Positions 33,608 to 43,056 of a stretch of DNA of 64,000 nucleotides are shown here, one piece after another (the stretch's first letter is position 1; the number at the start of each line of letters is the position of its first letter). This DNA comes from Herbidospora mongoliensis (GTDB lineage: Bacteria; Actinomycetota; Actinomycetes; Streptosporangiales; Streptosporangiaceae): NCBI RefSeq assembly GCF_001570545.1, contig NZ_BBXD01000031.1:22619-86618 (forward strand), given 5' to 3'. Under the pieces are notes generated by a model. It ran no database searches, had not been told where the DNA came from, and saw only the letters and a program-made list of their open reading frames with translations. The translations under genes and the position numbers were made by a program.

Positions 33608-34924
33608 ATGCAAGATCGAACCCGCATGTCCATGGTTGTCGGCATGGTCATGACCATGCTGGCCACCATCGGCGTCACCGTGGCCATCGCGCCACCGGCG
33701 CACGCAGCGGTGATCAGTGACATCGCCTACGCGTCCGCATCACCGGCCGGCACCAGGGGGCATCTGCTGGACCTCCACCTGCCGTCCACCGGCATGACGC
33801 CGCGGCCGCTGATCATCTGGCACAGCGGCTCGGCGTGGACGAGCGACGACACCAAGGCCGACGCGGCCGCGATCGCGGCCATCTTCAACCCGCTGGGCTT
33901 CGCGGTGGCCGGCGTCAACGTCCGGTCCAGCGCCCAGGCGATCTTCCCCGCCCAGGTGCACGACATCAAGTCGGCCATCCGCTGGCTGCGTGCCAACGCC
34001 GCCACCTACCAGATCGACCCCAACCGCATCGCGATCGCGGGCGACTCGTCGGGCGCCTGGCTGACGGAGATGGCCGTCTTCTCCGGCGGCGTCGCGGCAC
34101 TGGAGGGCACCGTCGGCACGACCGGCGTCTCCAGCGCGGTGAACGTGGGGCTCGCGTTCTACAGCCCGACCGACTTCCTGCAGATGAACTCGCAGAACCT
34201 GCCCACCGGGGGGCTCGACCACAACTCGCCCGCCTCCCCGGAATCCCTGCTGGTCGGCTGCCCGATCCAGACCTGTCCGGCCGCGACGGCCCTGGCCAAT
34301 CCGATGACCTACGTCGACTCAGGCGACCCGCCGCTGATGTTCATGCACGGCCAGGCCGACTTCCTGGTGCCGCACGGGCAGAGCGTCCTGCTCTTCAACC
34401 GGATCAAGGCCCAGTGCGGCAACGCCACCTTCATCTCGGTGCCCGCCGCCGACCACATGATGGTCCAGATCATGGACCCCGCCCAGTACGGCAACGAGAC
34501 CGTCCGCACCACCGCCAGCTGCGGCGAGACCGTCAGCACCGGCACGCTGCACCCCACCTGGGCCAACTTCACGACCTGGATCCGCAGCGGGCTCAAGCTG
34601 GGCAACGCCTGCGAGGTCACCTACGCCACCGGCACCTGGAACGGCGCCTTCAACGGCACCGCGACCATCAGGAACACCGGCACGACCCCCATCCAGAACT
34701 GGACCCTGCAGTGGACGTGGGGCGGCAACCAGGCCATCACGACCGCCTGGAACGCCACGGTGACCCAGGTCGGCACCGCGGTCACCGCCCGTGACGCCGG
34801 CCACAACTCCTACATCGGCCCCGGTTCCAGCCAGAGCTTCGGTTTCTCGGCGACCGCCACCGGGTCGAACGCCATTCCGGCCCAGTTCAAGCTCAACAAC
34901 ATCGTCTGCACACGAGTGCCCTGA
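33608..34924 (+). CDS. Secreted alpha/beta-hydrolase esterase with CBM2 cellulose-binding domain
   Basis: The 438-residue precursor has a signal peptide ending around PPAHA-A (residue 37). The hydrolase domain (about 38-325) is of the acetyl-xylan/feruloyl-esterase-like type: IIWHSGSAW oxyanion segment, GDSSGAWL nucleophile elbow (GxSxG variant GDSSG), and a late DHMMVQ histidine. A CBM2-like domain fills the C-terminus (about 335-438; CEVTYATGTWNGAFNGTATIRNTG...WTWGGNQAI), with Cys at both ends. Likely deacylates plant cell-wall polymers outside the cell. ATG 33608 or ATG 33626 are possible starts. Confidence 0.87.
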   Translation: MQDRTRMSMVVGMVMTMLATIGVTVAIAPPAHAAVISDIAYASASPAGTRGHLLDLHLPSTGMTPRPLIIWHSGSAWTSDDTKADAAAIAAIFNPLGFAVAGVNVRSSAQAIFPAQVHDIKSAIRWLRANAATYQIDPNRIAIAGDSSGAWLTEMAVFSGGVAALEGTVGTTGVSSAVNVGLAFYSPTDFLQMNSQNLPTGGLDHNSPASPESLLVGCPIQTCPAATALANPMTYVDSGDPPLMFMHGQADFLVPHGQSVLLFNRIKAQCGNATFISVPAADHMMVQIMDPAQYGNETVRTTASCGETVSTGTLHPTWANFTTWIRSGLKLGNACEVTYATGTWNGAFNGTATIRNTGTTPIQNWTLQWTWGGNQAITTAWNATVTQVGTAVTARDAGHNSYIGPGSSQSFGFSATATGSNAIPAQFKLNNIVCTRVP

Positions 34925-34933
34925 CACGACGAC

Positions 34934-34976
34934 GCGCCGGGCCCGAGCTGAATGGCGACGGCCCGGCGCCGTTTTG
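34934..34976 (+). terminator. Rho-independent terminator after the esterase
   Basis: Stem GCGCCGGGCC / GGCCCGGCGC (34934-34943 and 34960-34969) with a 16-base loop, then CGTTTTGC. Confidence 0.8.
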
Positions 34977-35243
34977 CATCCGGGAAAACCGGGCTGTGAA
35001 GCGATGAGACGCATTTCCAAACTCGACACGTACTGTCGGGTAATGCTCACGGAATGTCGTCGGCCTTCATATTGCCTTAACCACGGTCGGCCCCTATGGT
35101 TTCCCCTGGCGGCTCCCAGCCTATTTACCGTCTTTTTCATACCGGTCGGAATCTTTTGATATCCCGGGGCCCGAGATTAATCGGATGAGCCGCCCCTTTC
35201 TTCCTAAGAGCCGTTTCCCAGATCATGATGAGTTAGGGGACGT

Positions 35244-36296
35244 GTGCGTACATCCAACATGTTCGTCAGGAGTCTCGGCGTTTACGTACCTGAAAGCGTG
35301 AGCGTCGAGCACGCGGTCCGCGAAGGCTGGTATCCGGCCGAGGAGGCCGAGAAGTTCCGCCAGATCGGCGCGGCGGTGGCCGGCGACATGCCCGCGCCCG
35401 AGATGGCGCGGCTCGCGGTCCTGGACGCGTACGACCGATGGAAAGAGTCCTCTCCGCGAGAGCTCGACCTGCTGCTCTACCCGTCGGTGTGGCACCAGGG
35501 CCCGAACGGCTGGCAGCCCCAGCACTACCTGCAGATGCACCTCCTCGGCGGGAACGTGCCCGCGTTCGAGATCCGGAGCGGCTGCGTCGGGATGATCAGC
35601 TCGCTGGAGCTGGCGGCGAGCTACCTGCAGGCCGTACCCGAGCGGGAGACGGCCATGGTCGTGTCCTCCGACAACCACGGCACCCCGCTGGTCGACCGCT
35701 GGACGATGACCCCCGGCGCGCTGATCGGCGACGCCGCGGCCGCGCTCCTCCTCGGCAAGGACTACGGCATGGCCGAGCTCCTGTCGGTGAACGCGACGGT
35801 GATCCCGGAGGCCGACGCCGTCAACGACGGCGGCTACCCGCTGTTCCCGCCGGACGCCACCGTCGGCGTGGGGCTGAGCTTCGGCGACCGGCACGAGGAG
35901 TTCCGCCAGAAGCTGCTCAAGAAGCAGGGCACCGGGATCCACCTGACGATCCAGAAGACGATGATGCAGCAGGTCGAGAAGACCCTCGACGAGGCCGGGA
36001 TCGGGCTCTCCGACATCACCAAGGTGGCGCTGCCGCACGGCCGCCGCGAGGACCTCGACGGGCAGATGTCCTGGCTGGGCATCGAGGAAGACCAGACGAC
36101 CTGGGACTACGGCAGGCGCGTGGGCCACTGCGGCGCGGTGGACCAGTTCATCGCCTTCGAGCACCTGATCGCGACCGGCGGGCTCGTCGAGGGCGATCAC
36201 CTGCTCATGGTCGGGTTCGGCTCCGGCACGTCCTGCGCCGCGGCCGTCTTCAAGGTCCTGTCCACCTCTCCCGTCACGACTGGGGCACGCGCATGA
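35244..36296 (+). CDS. KASIII-like acyltransferase/ketosynthase 1 of the polyketide operon
   Basis: The 350-residue thiolase-fold protein is related to FabH and to ChlB3/AviN/CalO4-type acyltransferases. The nucleophile Cys114 is present (EIRSGCVGM), and so is a His at about 265 (VALPHGRRED, in the place of the FabH PHQAN motif). The third catalytic residue, Asn in FabH (GNTSAAS), is replaced by His295 in VGHCGAVDQ. This suggests acyl transfer without decarboxylative condensation; that is inference. It is the first gene of the operon; GTG 35244 follows AGGGGA closely. The stop overlaps the ACP start (ATGA). Confidence 0.9.
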   Translation: MRTSNMFVRSLGVYVPESVSVEHAVREGWYPAEEAEKFRQIGAAVAGDMPAPEMARLAVLDAYDRWKESSPRELDLLLYPSVWHQGPNGWQPQHYLQMHLLGGNVPAFEIRSGCVGMISSLELAASYLQAVPERETAMVVSSDNHGTPLVDRWTMTPGALIGDAAAALLLGKDYGMAELLSVNATVIPEADAVNDGGYPLFPPDATVGVGLSFGDRHEEFRQKLLKKQGTGIHLTIQKTMMQQVEKTLDEAGIGLSDITKVALPHGRREDLDGQMSWLGIEEDQTTWDYGRRVGHCGAVDQFIAFEHLIATGGLVEGDHLLMVGFGSGTSCAAAVFKVLSTSPVTTGARA

Positions 36297-36544
36297 CCGA
36301 GCTCACGCAGAAGCTCGTCGACTTCATCCAGGACAACCTCGTCCAGGCCGGCGACGACATCAAGGTCGACGAGACGACCCCGCTCCTCACCTCGGGTCTC
36401 CTGGACTCCCTGCGGACGGCGCGGCTGCTGAACTTCCTCCGCAAGGACGTCGGCGTCCCGGTCCCCGCCGCGAAGCTCGACTCCGAGAACTTCCAGGACG
36501 TCACGACCATCGTGGCCATGCTCAGAGAGTTAGAAACGGTCTAA
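36293..36544 (+). CDS. Free-standing acyl carrier protein
   Basis: An 83-residue acidic protein with the phosphopantetheine site GLLDSLRTARLL (Ser about residue 39). It sits between the two KASIII-like genes with an ATGA overlap upstream and a zero-base junction downstream (TAA then ATG at 36545), so it is surely co-translated. In chlorothricin-type systems a discrete ACP (ChlB2) receives the aromatic acyl group from the synthase through one KASIII-like enzyme and gives it to the acceptor through a second; this set matches that plan. Confidence 0.93.
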   Translation: MTELTQKLVDFIQDNLVQAGDDIKVDETTPLLTSGLLDSLRTARLLNFLRKDVGVPVPAAKLDSENFQDVTTIVAMLRELETV

Positions 36545-37588
36545 ATGCGGTTCGCGGACACGTACATCAGCGGCGTGGGAGCCTTCATCCCCAGGACCGT
36601 CGTCAGCGTCGAGAAGGCCGTCGCCAAGGGCTGGTACCCGGCCGAAGAGGTCGAGCTGCACCACCTGGCCGGAGCGGTGGTGGCCGGTGATCTACCGGCG
36701 CCGGAGATGGCCCTGCACGCCGCGCGCAGCGCGCTGAAGCGCAGCGGACGGGCACCCGCCGATCTGGACCTCCTCCTGTACGCCTCGACGTGGCACCAGG
36801 GACCGGACGGCTGGCCCCCCCACTCCTACCTGCAGCGCGAGCTCGTCGGCGGGGACGTCCTGGCCACCGAGATCCGGCAGGGCTGCAACGGGATCTTCAT
36901 CGCCCTGGAACTCGCGGCCGGTCACCTCGACGCGGCCCCCGGACGGCGGGCCGCCCTGCTGGTCGCCGCCGACAACTACGGCACCCCCCTGATGGACCGG
37001 TGGCGGATGGGCCCCGGATTCATCGGCGGGGACGCCGCCAGCGCTCTCGTGCTCTCCAAGGAGACGGGCTTCGCGCGCCTGACGTCGGTCTGCACGACGA
37101 CGGTGACCGAGGCCGAGGAACTGCACCGGGGCAGCGAACCCCTGTTCCCCCCGGGTGTCACGGTCGGGCGCAAGATGAGCTTCTCGGCCAGGAACGAGCA
37201 GTTCCGGCAGCAGGTCATGTCCAAGGGCGAGGCCACCGCGGCGCTGTTCAAAATCCAGCGCGCGCTGATGGAGGTCGTCGAACGCGCCCTGGACGAGAGC
37301 GGCATCACGACGGGCGATCTCACCCGGGTGGCGTTCATGAACTACTCGGAAGAGATCGTCGAACAGCGGTGCATGGCCATGCTCGACCTGCCCATGTCCC
37401 GCTCCACCTGGGACTACGGCCGCACCATCGGCCACTGCGGGGCCAGTGACCAGGTCCTGTCCCTCGACCACCTGCTGATGACCGGGCAGCTGGGTCCCGG
37501 CGACCACATGCTGATGCTCGGCACCGGGCCGGGAGTGACCGTCTCCTGCGCCGTGATCAAGATCGTTGACAATCCTCAATGGGTTTGA
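36545..37588 (+). CDS. KASIII-like acyltransferase/ketosynthase 2 of the polyketide operon
   Basis: The 347-residue protein is clearly a paralogue of the first KASIII-like protein (shared GWYPAEE, AGDxPAPEMA, WHQGPxGW, TWDYGR and GHCGA). Cys114 is kept (EIRQGCNGI). The His of the PHQAN region is replaced by Asn266 (AFMNYSEE), and the FabH Asn is again His (IGHCGASDQ, about 297). So only the nucleophile is standard, and it differs from its sister at the second position. The pair probably catalyses two sequential acyl transfers. It is followed directly by the PKS gene. Confidence 0.9.
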   Translation: MRFADTYISGVGAFIPRTVVSVEKAVAKGWYPAEEVELHHLAGAVVAGDLPAPEMALHAARSALKRSGRAPADLDLLLYASTWHQGPDGWPPHSYLQRELVGGDVLATEIRQGCNGIFIALELAAGHLDAAPGRRAALLVAADNYGTPLMDRWRMGPGFIGGDAASALVLSKETGFARLTSVCTTTVTEAEELHRGSEPLFPPGVTVGRKMSFSARNEQFRQQVMSKGEATAALFKIQRALMEVVERALDESGITTGDLTRVAFMNYSEEIVEQRCMAMLDLPMSRSTWDYGRTIGHCGASDQVLSLDHLLMTGQLGPGDHMLMLGTGPGVTVSCAVIKIVDNPQWV

Positions 37589-37608
37589 ACCGAAGGGAAC
37601 GAACGCAG

Positions 37609-40600
37609 ATGGTCGAACCAGTCGCGGTGATCGGGATTGGCTGCCGCCTGCCCGGTGACGTCCACTCACCGAATGAGTTCTGGGACCTGCTGAGCGCCGG
37701 CCGGAACACGACTGGCCCGCTGCCCGCCGAACGCTGGCGCCGGGACGAGAACCGCAGCCCCGAGAACGCCGCCGCACTGCGCGACGCCGTCCGTCACGGC
37801 AGTTTCCTGAGCGACATCGAGGGCTTCGACGCCGAGTTCTTCGGCCTGTCGCCCCGCGAGGCCGAGCTGATGGACCCGCAGCAGCGGATCCTGATGGAGA
37901 CCGCGTGGGAGGCCCTGGAGCACGCCGGACTGCCGCCGCACCAGCTGGCCGGCACCGACGCCGGGGTGTTCGTCGGCGTCTGCACCGGCGACTACGGCGG
38001 CCGCCTCCTGGAGGACCTGCCCCAGATCGAGGCGTGGACCGGGATCGGCGCGGCCACCTGCGCCGTCGCCAACCGCATCTCCTACTCCCTGGACCTGCGC
38101 GGACCCAGCATGGCGATCGACACCGCCTGCTCGGCGTCGCTGGTCGCGCTGCACCTGGCCGCCCAGAGCCTGCGCCTGAACGAGAACGACGTCGCCCTCG
38201 CCGGCGGCGTCAACCTGCTCGTCACCCCGGGCCAGACCATCACGCTCGGCACCGCCGGAGCCCTGGCCCCCGACGGCCGCTCGAAGTCGTTCGACGCGTC
38301 GGCCGACGGCTACGGACGCGGCGAAGGTGTCGGCGTGGTCGTGCTCAAGCGTCTCTCCGACGCCCAGCGCGACGGCGACCGCATCCTCGCGCTCGTCATC
38401 GGCAGCGCGGTCAACCAGGACGGCCACACCCAGGGCATCATGGCGCCGTGCGGTGAGGCCCAGGCCCACGTGATGACCCGGGCCTGCAAGCAGGCGGGCG
38501 TCGACCCGTCCACCGTCGACTACATCGAGGCCCACGGCACCGGCACCCGGCTCGGCGACCCGCTCGAGGCGGGGGCCCTTTCTTCCGTGTACGGCATCGG
38601 GCGCTCCACCGACGACCCGTGTCTCATCGGCTCCGTCAAGTCGAACATCGGTCACCTCGAAGGCGCCGCCGGCATCTCCGGCGTCATCAAGGCGGTCCTC
38701 GCCCTCCACCGCGGCACGATCCCCCCGAGCGTGCTGACCAGCCTGAACCCGGCCATCGAGTGGGAGACCTCGGGCCTGCGCGTGGTGACGGAACAGACCG
38801 ACTGGCCCGAGCGCGACCACCCCCGCCGGGCGGGCGTCTCCAGCTTCGGGTACGGCGGCACGGTCGCGCACATCGTGCTGGAGCAGGCTCCGGCCGTACC
38901 GGAGGAGACTCCCGGCGCGGAGCCGGGGGAGCGGCTGTACCCGTTGTCGGCCGCGTCGGAGAAGGCGCTGCGGCAGTACGCCGGCAAGCTCGCCGGCCGG
39001 TTCGAGAAGGGGCTCGACCTGGCGTCGGCCGGGCACACCCTGTCCCTGCGGCGTACCCACCTGACCCGGCGCGCCGTCGTGATCGGGTCGGAGTGGGACG
39101 AACTGGCCGCGAGCCTGCGCAGGCTCGCGGACGACGTGCCGGGCGAGGCCATCATCACCGGTGACGTGCTGCCCGACCTCGGCCCCGGGCCGATCTGGGT
39201 CTTCTCCGGGCAGGGCTGCCAGTGGCGCGGGATGGGCCGGGAACTCCTCGCGGTACCGGAGTTCGCGTCGCTGGTCGACGAGGTCGAACCGATCTTCGTC
39301 GAGGAGATCGGCTTCTCGCCCCGCCAGGTCCTGGCCGACGGCGATCTCGACACCATCGACCGCGTCCAGACCATGATCTTCGTGATGCAGCTGGGCCTGG
39401 CCCGGCTCTGGAACGCTCACGGGGTCGTCCCGAAGGCCGTCATCGGCCACTCCGTCGGCGAGATCGCGGCGGCCGTGACCGCCGGCGCGATGTCCGTCGC
39501 CGACGGCGCCCGCCTGATCTGCCGCCGCTCCGTGCTGCTGCGCCAGGCCGAGGGCAAGGGCGCCATGGTCATGGTCGACCTGCCCTTCGAGGAGGCGGCG
39601 GCGCGACTGGCCGGCCGCACCGACCTGGTGGCCGCGATCTCGTCGGCCCCCGGCTCGACCGTCCTGTCCGGCGACATCGCCGCCGTCGAGGCGGTCGTGA
39701 ACGACTGGCCGGCCGAGGGCATCGTGACCCGCCGGGTGGCCTCGGACGTCGCCTTCCACAGCCCGCACATGGAACCGCTGGCCGTCGAGCTGGCCGCCGA
39801 GGTCGCCGACCTCACGTTCGGCACGCCGCGGATTCCGATGTACACGACCGCGCTGGAGGACCCCCGGTCGACGCCGGTCCTGGACGGCACGTACTGGGCC
39901 GCGAACCTCCGCGACCCGGTCCGGCTGGCCGCCGCGACCACGGCCGCCGCGCAGGACGGCTACCGCGTGTTCCTGGAGATCTCCCCTCACCCGGTCGTCG
40001 CGCACTCGGTCTCCGAGACGCTCTCGGAGAACGGCTTCGAGGACGTGTTCGTCGGCACGACCCTGCGCCGCAACCAGCCGGAGCGGCAGACCTTCCTCGT
40101 CGCGCTGGGCACGGCCCACTGCCACGGCGTCGACGTCGACTGGAGCAGGCTGCAGCCGTCGGGCGGCCTGGCCGACCTGCCGCCGTACGCCTGGCAGCAC
40201 CGCCGCCACTGGCGCGAGTCGTACACCGAGGTCGACAACCGAGGGCACGACGTGCACTCCTTCAACCTGCTCGGAGCCGGCACCAGCCTCGCGGGCAGCC
40301 GGACCCGGGTGTGGCGCACCAGCGTCCAGGACGCCAACCGCCCCTACCCCGGCAGCCATACCCTCAACGGCATCGAGATCGTGCCGGCCGCCGTGCTGGT
40401 CAACACGTTCCTGCACGCCGCCGAGGACGTGGACGTCACCCTCACCGACGTCGAGATGATGCACCCGCTGATGACCGCGGAACGCAGGCAGATCCAGGTC
40501 GTCCACGAGCCCCCGGCACTACGCCTCGCGGCCCGCACCCCGGCGGCCCCCGACGAGCCGGAACCCGCCTGGCTGGTCCACGTCACCGCGAACGTGGCCG

Positions 40601-41391
40601 CTCCCGGCCAGGTCAAACCCGACCTGCTGCCGGACTCCGGCGGTCTCACCGAGATCGACCCCGGCTACGTCCACAAGCGCCTGGCCGCCGTCGGCGTGCC
40701 CTCGACGGGCTTCGACTGGACGATCGAGACCCTGCTGAGCGCGGACGGCACGCTGCGGGCGACGGTCCGCACCGAGGACGCGGGAAGCTGGGCCCCCGCG
40801 CTGGACGCGGTCATGTCCGTGGCACCGTGCGTCTTCCCGGGCGACCCGGTGCTGCGCATGGTCGTCCACATCGACGAGATGGTCCTGACCGGCGCACCGC
40901 CCACAACAGTGATCATCGACGCGGCCGTCGACCCGACCGCCGAGGACACCTGCCGCGCACTCCTGGCCGACGTGGACGGCCGGGTGGTGGGCCACCTCAC
41001 GGGCCTGCGCTACCCGGTGATCGACGCCCCGATCCAGGCCGATGAGGACCTCGGCGGACCGTCGGAGTCGTTCGCCGGTCTGGCGCCCGAGGCCCTGCGC
41101 GAGCGGGTCCTGCCCGAGATCAGCGCGGAGATCGCGGCCGTGATGAGACTGGCGCCGGAGGACCTTTCGGTCCGGCGTCCCCTGGTGGAGCAGGGCCTCG
41201 ACTCGGTGATGACCGTCATGGTCCGGCGGCGACTGGAGAAGCGTTTCGGCTGCCGACTCCCCACGACCCTGCTGTGGCAGCAGCCCACCATCTCGGCGAT
41301 CGCGAACCGTGTGGTGGAGCTGCTGATGACGGCGAAATCGGAGGTCGCGGCGGAGAAGGCTCCCGAGGCCGTGCCCGCCTTCGGCGGTTGA
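37609..41391 (+). CDS. Iterative type I polyketide synthase, KS-AT-DH-ACP (orsellinate-synthase-like)
   Basis: About 1260 residues, the size of AviM/CalO5/EvrJ-type synthases. KS (1-425): Cys174 in DTACSASL, EAHGTGT, KSNIGHLEGAAG. AT (about 515-840): FSGQGCQWRGMG, GHSVGE, and VAFHSPHM, whose AFH suits malonyl-CoA. DH/thiol-transfer-like domain (about 870-1140): HTLNGIEIVP (HxxxGxxxxP) and an Asp in ALDAVMSVAP. ACP (about 1160-1245): GLDSVM. There is no KR and no thioesterase, so an unreduced aromatic such as orsellinate, offloaded by the KASIII-like proteins, is the best guess. Start ATG 37609 follows AAGGGAACG; ATG 37579 would overlap the previous gene. Confidence 0.92.
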   Translation: MVEPVAVIGIGCRLPGDVHSPNEFWDLLSAGRNTTGPLPAERWRRDENRSPENAAALRDAVRHGSFLSDIEGFDAEFFGLSPREAELMDPQQRILMETAWEALEHAGLPPHQLAGTDAGVFVGVCTGDYGGRLLEDLPQIEAWTGIGAATCAVANRISYSLDLRGPSMAIDTACSASLVALHLAAQSLRLNENDVALAGGVNLLVTPGQTITLGTAGALAPDGRSKSFDASADGYGRGEGVGVVVLKRLSDAQRDGDRILALVIGSAVNQDGHTQGIMAPCGEAQAHVMTRACKQAGVDPSTVDYIEAHGTGTRLGDPLEAGALSSVYGIGRSTDDPCLIGSVKSNIGHLEGAAGISGVIKAVLALHRGTIPPSVLTSLNPAIEWETSGLRVVTEQTDWPERDHPRRAGVSSFGYGGTVAHIVLEQAPAVPEETPGAEPGERLYPLSAASEKALRQYAGKLAGRFEKGLDLASAGHTLSLRRTHLTRRAVVIGSEWDELAASLRRLADDVPGEAIITGDVLPDLGPGPIWVFSGQGCQWRGMGRELLAVPEFASLVDEVEPIFVEEIGFSPRQVLADGDLDTIDRVQTMIFVMQLGLARLWNAHGVVPKAVIGHSVGEIAAAVTAGAMSVADGARLICRRSVLLRQAEGKGAMVMVDLPFEEAAARLAGRTDLVAAISSAPGSTVLSGDIAAVEAVVNDWPAEGIVTRRVASDVAFHSPHMEPLAVELAAEVADLTFGTPRIPMYTTALEDPRSTPVLDGTYWAANLRDPVRLAAATTAAAQDGYRVFLEISPHPVVAHSVSETLSENGFEDVFVGTTLRRNQPERQTFLVALGTAHCHGVDVDWSRLQPSGGLADLPPYAWQHRRHWRESYTEVDNRGHDVHSFNLLGAGTSLAGSRTRVWRTSVQDANRPYPGSHTLNGIEIVPAAVLVNTFLHAAEDVDVTLTDVEMMHPLMTAERRQIQVVHEPPALRLAARTPAAPDEPEPAWLVHVTANVAAPGQVKPDLLPDSGGLTEIDPGYVHKRLAAVGVPSTGFDWTIETLLSADGTLRATVRTEDAGSWAPALDAVMSVAPCVFPGDPVLRMVVHIDEMVLTGAPPTTVIIDAAVDPTAEDTCRALLADVDGRVVGHLTGLRYPVIDAPIQADEDLGGPSESFAGLAPEALRERVLPEISAEIAAVMRLAPEDLSVRRPLVEQGLDSVMTVMVRRRLEKRFGCRLPTTLLWQQPTISAIANRVVELLMTAKSEVAAEKAPEAVPAFGG

Positions 41392-41398
41392 TCTCTAC

Positions 41399-41427
41399 GG
41401 CCGGGCGGCCCATCGGGCCGCCCGGCC
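41399..41427 (+). terminator. Strong hairpin closing the polyketide operon
   Basis: Perfect 13-bp stem GGCCGGGCGGCCC / GGGCCGCCCGGCC with a 3-base ATC loop, starting 8 bases after the PKS stop. No T-tract follows. Confidence 0.7.
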
Positions 41428-41445
41428 ATGGACTAGACAGGTGTC

Positions 41446-42180
41446 ATGGCAGAGACATCAGCAGGTGGACGTACCCATCCGCCGATCACCGACCGGCAGG
41501 CCTGGCAGGCGAAGATCGACGAACTCCGCGTCAAGGAGAAGGCCCACACCAGAGCCGGCGACGCTCTGGCCGCCGAACGCCGCAGGCTCCCGATGGTCGA
41601 GGTCGATCCGCGGACCCCGCTGATCGGCCCCGACGGCCCGGTGCCGTTGATCGACGTCTTCGGCGGCCGATCCCAGCTGATCGCCTACTTCCAGATGTGG
41701 CACACCGGCAAGCCTGCGGCCGAGCAGTGCGAAGGCTGCACCTTCTCGACGAGTCACATCACCGAACTGTCCTACCTGGCCTCACGGGACGTCTCCTACG
41801 CGACCTTCTGCCAGGGCCCCTACGAGGAGAGCTCGCGCTACCGCGACTTCATGGGGTGGACGATCCCCTGGTATTCGGTGCCGCCCGACTCCGTCGACCG
41901 CTTGGTCGCGAACCGCCACTTCGGCATCCTGGTCGCCTATCTCCGGGACGACGACAAGGTCTACGAAACCTACTGGACCACCGGCCGGGGCAACGAACCG
42001 ATGGCGCCGTCGTATGGACTGCTCGATCTGACCGTCCACGGCCGTCAGGAGTCCTGGGAGGACTCGCCGGAGGGCTGGCCGCAGCACTGGGGCTCCCGTG
42101 GCGGCCAGTTCCGGCTGGACGGCCGCCCGACCGCCCAGTGGCCCAGAATCAACGCCGGCCATGCCGACGACCTCGGCTGA
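41446..42180 (+). CDS. DUF899 thioredoxin-fold protein
   Basis: The 244-residue protein has the DUF899 pattern: RQAWQAKIDELRVKEKAHTRAGDALAAERRRLP in pieces, FGGRSQLIAYFQMWH, and CEGCTFSTSHITELSYL with a CxxC. DUF899 proteins are AhpC/thioredoxin-like and of unproven activity. It starts right behind the operon hairpin and is followed by convergent ABC-transporter genes. It is probably not part of polyketide assembly, but a redox role cannot be ruled out. Confidence 0.88.
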   Translation: MAETSAGGRTHPPITDRQAWQAKIDELRVKEKAHTRAGDALAAERRRLPMVEVDPRTPLIGPDGPVPLIDVFGGRSQLIAYFQMWHTGKPAAEQCEGCTFSTSHITELSYLASRDVSYATFCQGPYEESSRYRDFMGWTIPWYSVPPDSVDRLVANRHFGILVAYLRDDDKVYETYWTTGRGNEPMAPSYGLLDLTVHGRQESWEDSPEGWPQHWGSRGGQFRLDGRPTAQWPRINAGHADDLG

Positions 42181-42183
42181 TCC

Positions 42184-43053
42184 TCAGACCGGCACCTGGT
42201 CCATCAGGGCCAGGTAGCCGTCCTCCAATGTCGGTTCGGCGGGCTTGGCGGAAAGGTCCGGGGACTGCCGGGACACCACCCGATAGCGCATCCCCGCCGC
42301 CTCCGGTAGCGCCGAGACCACCCGGCCCTCCGTCGGGGGCGGGCCGTTGGTCGTCACCGTCCAGACCCTCCCGTTCGCCACCGAGACCAGGTCGGTGACC
42401 GAACCCTGGAAGGCCAGGCGGCCGTTCGCCAGGACCGCCAGGGTTCGGCAGGTCTGGGCCACGTCGTCGACGATGTGGGTGCTCAGCAGGACGGTCCGGT
42501 CTCCGGCCAGGCGGGAGAGCAGGGTGCGGAAGCGGATGCGTTCCTCCGGGTCCAGGCCTGTCGTGGGTTCGTCCACGATCAGGAGTTCGGGGTCGGCCAG
42601 CAGCGCTTGGGCGATGCCGACGCGGCGGAGCATGCCGCCGGAGAAGCCCTTCAGACGGCGGTCGGCGGCGTCGGTGAGCGCGACGACCTCCAGGAGTTCG
42701 GTGACTCTGCGGCGGCGGCCCGAGCGGTTGTGCAGGCCCTTGAGCAGGGCGATGTAGTCGAGGAAGGCGCGGGCGGTCAGGTCGGGGTAGACGCCCAGGT
42801 TCTGAGGGAGGTAGCCGAGTTTCCGCTGGACGGCTGGCTTGCCCTCCTGGGTCGTCACGTCGTGGCCGCCGATGACGACGCGGCCCTCGGTGGGGTGGAG
42901 GAGGCCGGCGAGGATGCGCAGAAGCGTCGTCTTGCCCGCGCCGTTGGCGCCCAGGAGGCCGTACATGCCGGTGGGGATGGTGAGGGTCAGGTCGTCGAGT
43001 GCGCGGACGCCGCCCTTGTACGTCTTGGTCAGGCCGGTGACGTCGATTCGCAT
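42184..43053 (-). CDS. ABC transporter ATP-binding protein
   Basis: The 289-residue ATPase has GANGAGKTT (Walker A), FSGGMLRRVGIAQALL (signature with GGM) and LLIVDEPTTGLDPEER (Walker B). The GGM signature and C-terminal extension (about 215-289) are typical of ABC-2-type exporters with separate permeases. It is last in a minus-strand group led by the ECF sigma factor; the permease stop at 43057 is 3 bases upstream of this start, so translation is coupled. Confidence 0.94.
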   Translation of the reverse strand: MRIDVTGLTKTYKGGVRALDDLTLTIPTGMYGLLGANGAGKTTLLRILAGLLHPTEGRVVIGGHDVTTQEGKPAVQRKLGYLPQNLGVYPDLTARAFLDYIALLKGLHNRSGRRRRVTELLEVVALTDAADRRLKGFSGGMLRRVGIAQALLADPELLIVDEPTTGLDPEERIRFRTLLSRLAGDRTVLLSTHIVDDVAQTCRTLAVLANGRLAFQGSVTDLVSVANGRVWTVTTNGPPPTEGRVVSALPEAAGMRYRVVSRQSPDLSAKPAEPTLEDGYLALMDQVPV

Positions 43054-43056
43054 GGC

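Noticed and set aside
37666..40506. Long minus-strand open frame of 946 residues opposite the PKS
   Set aside because: It is the antisense shadow of GC-rich coding sequence: Gly/Arg/Asp/Val-rich, with no family pattern.
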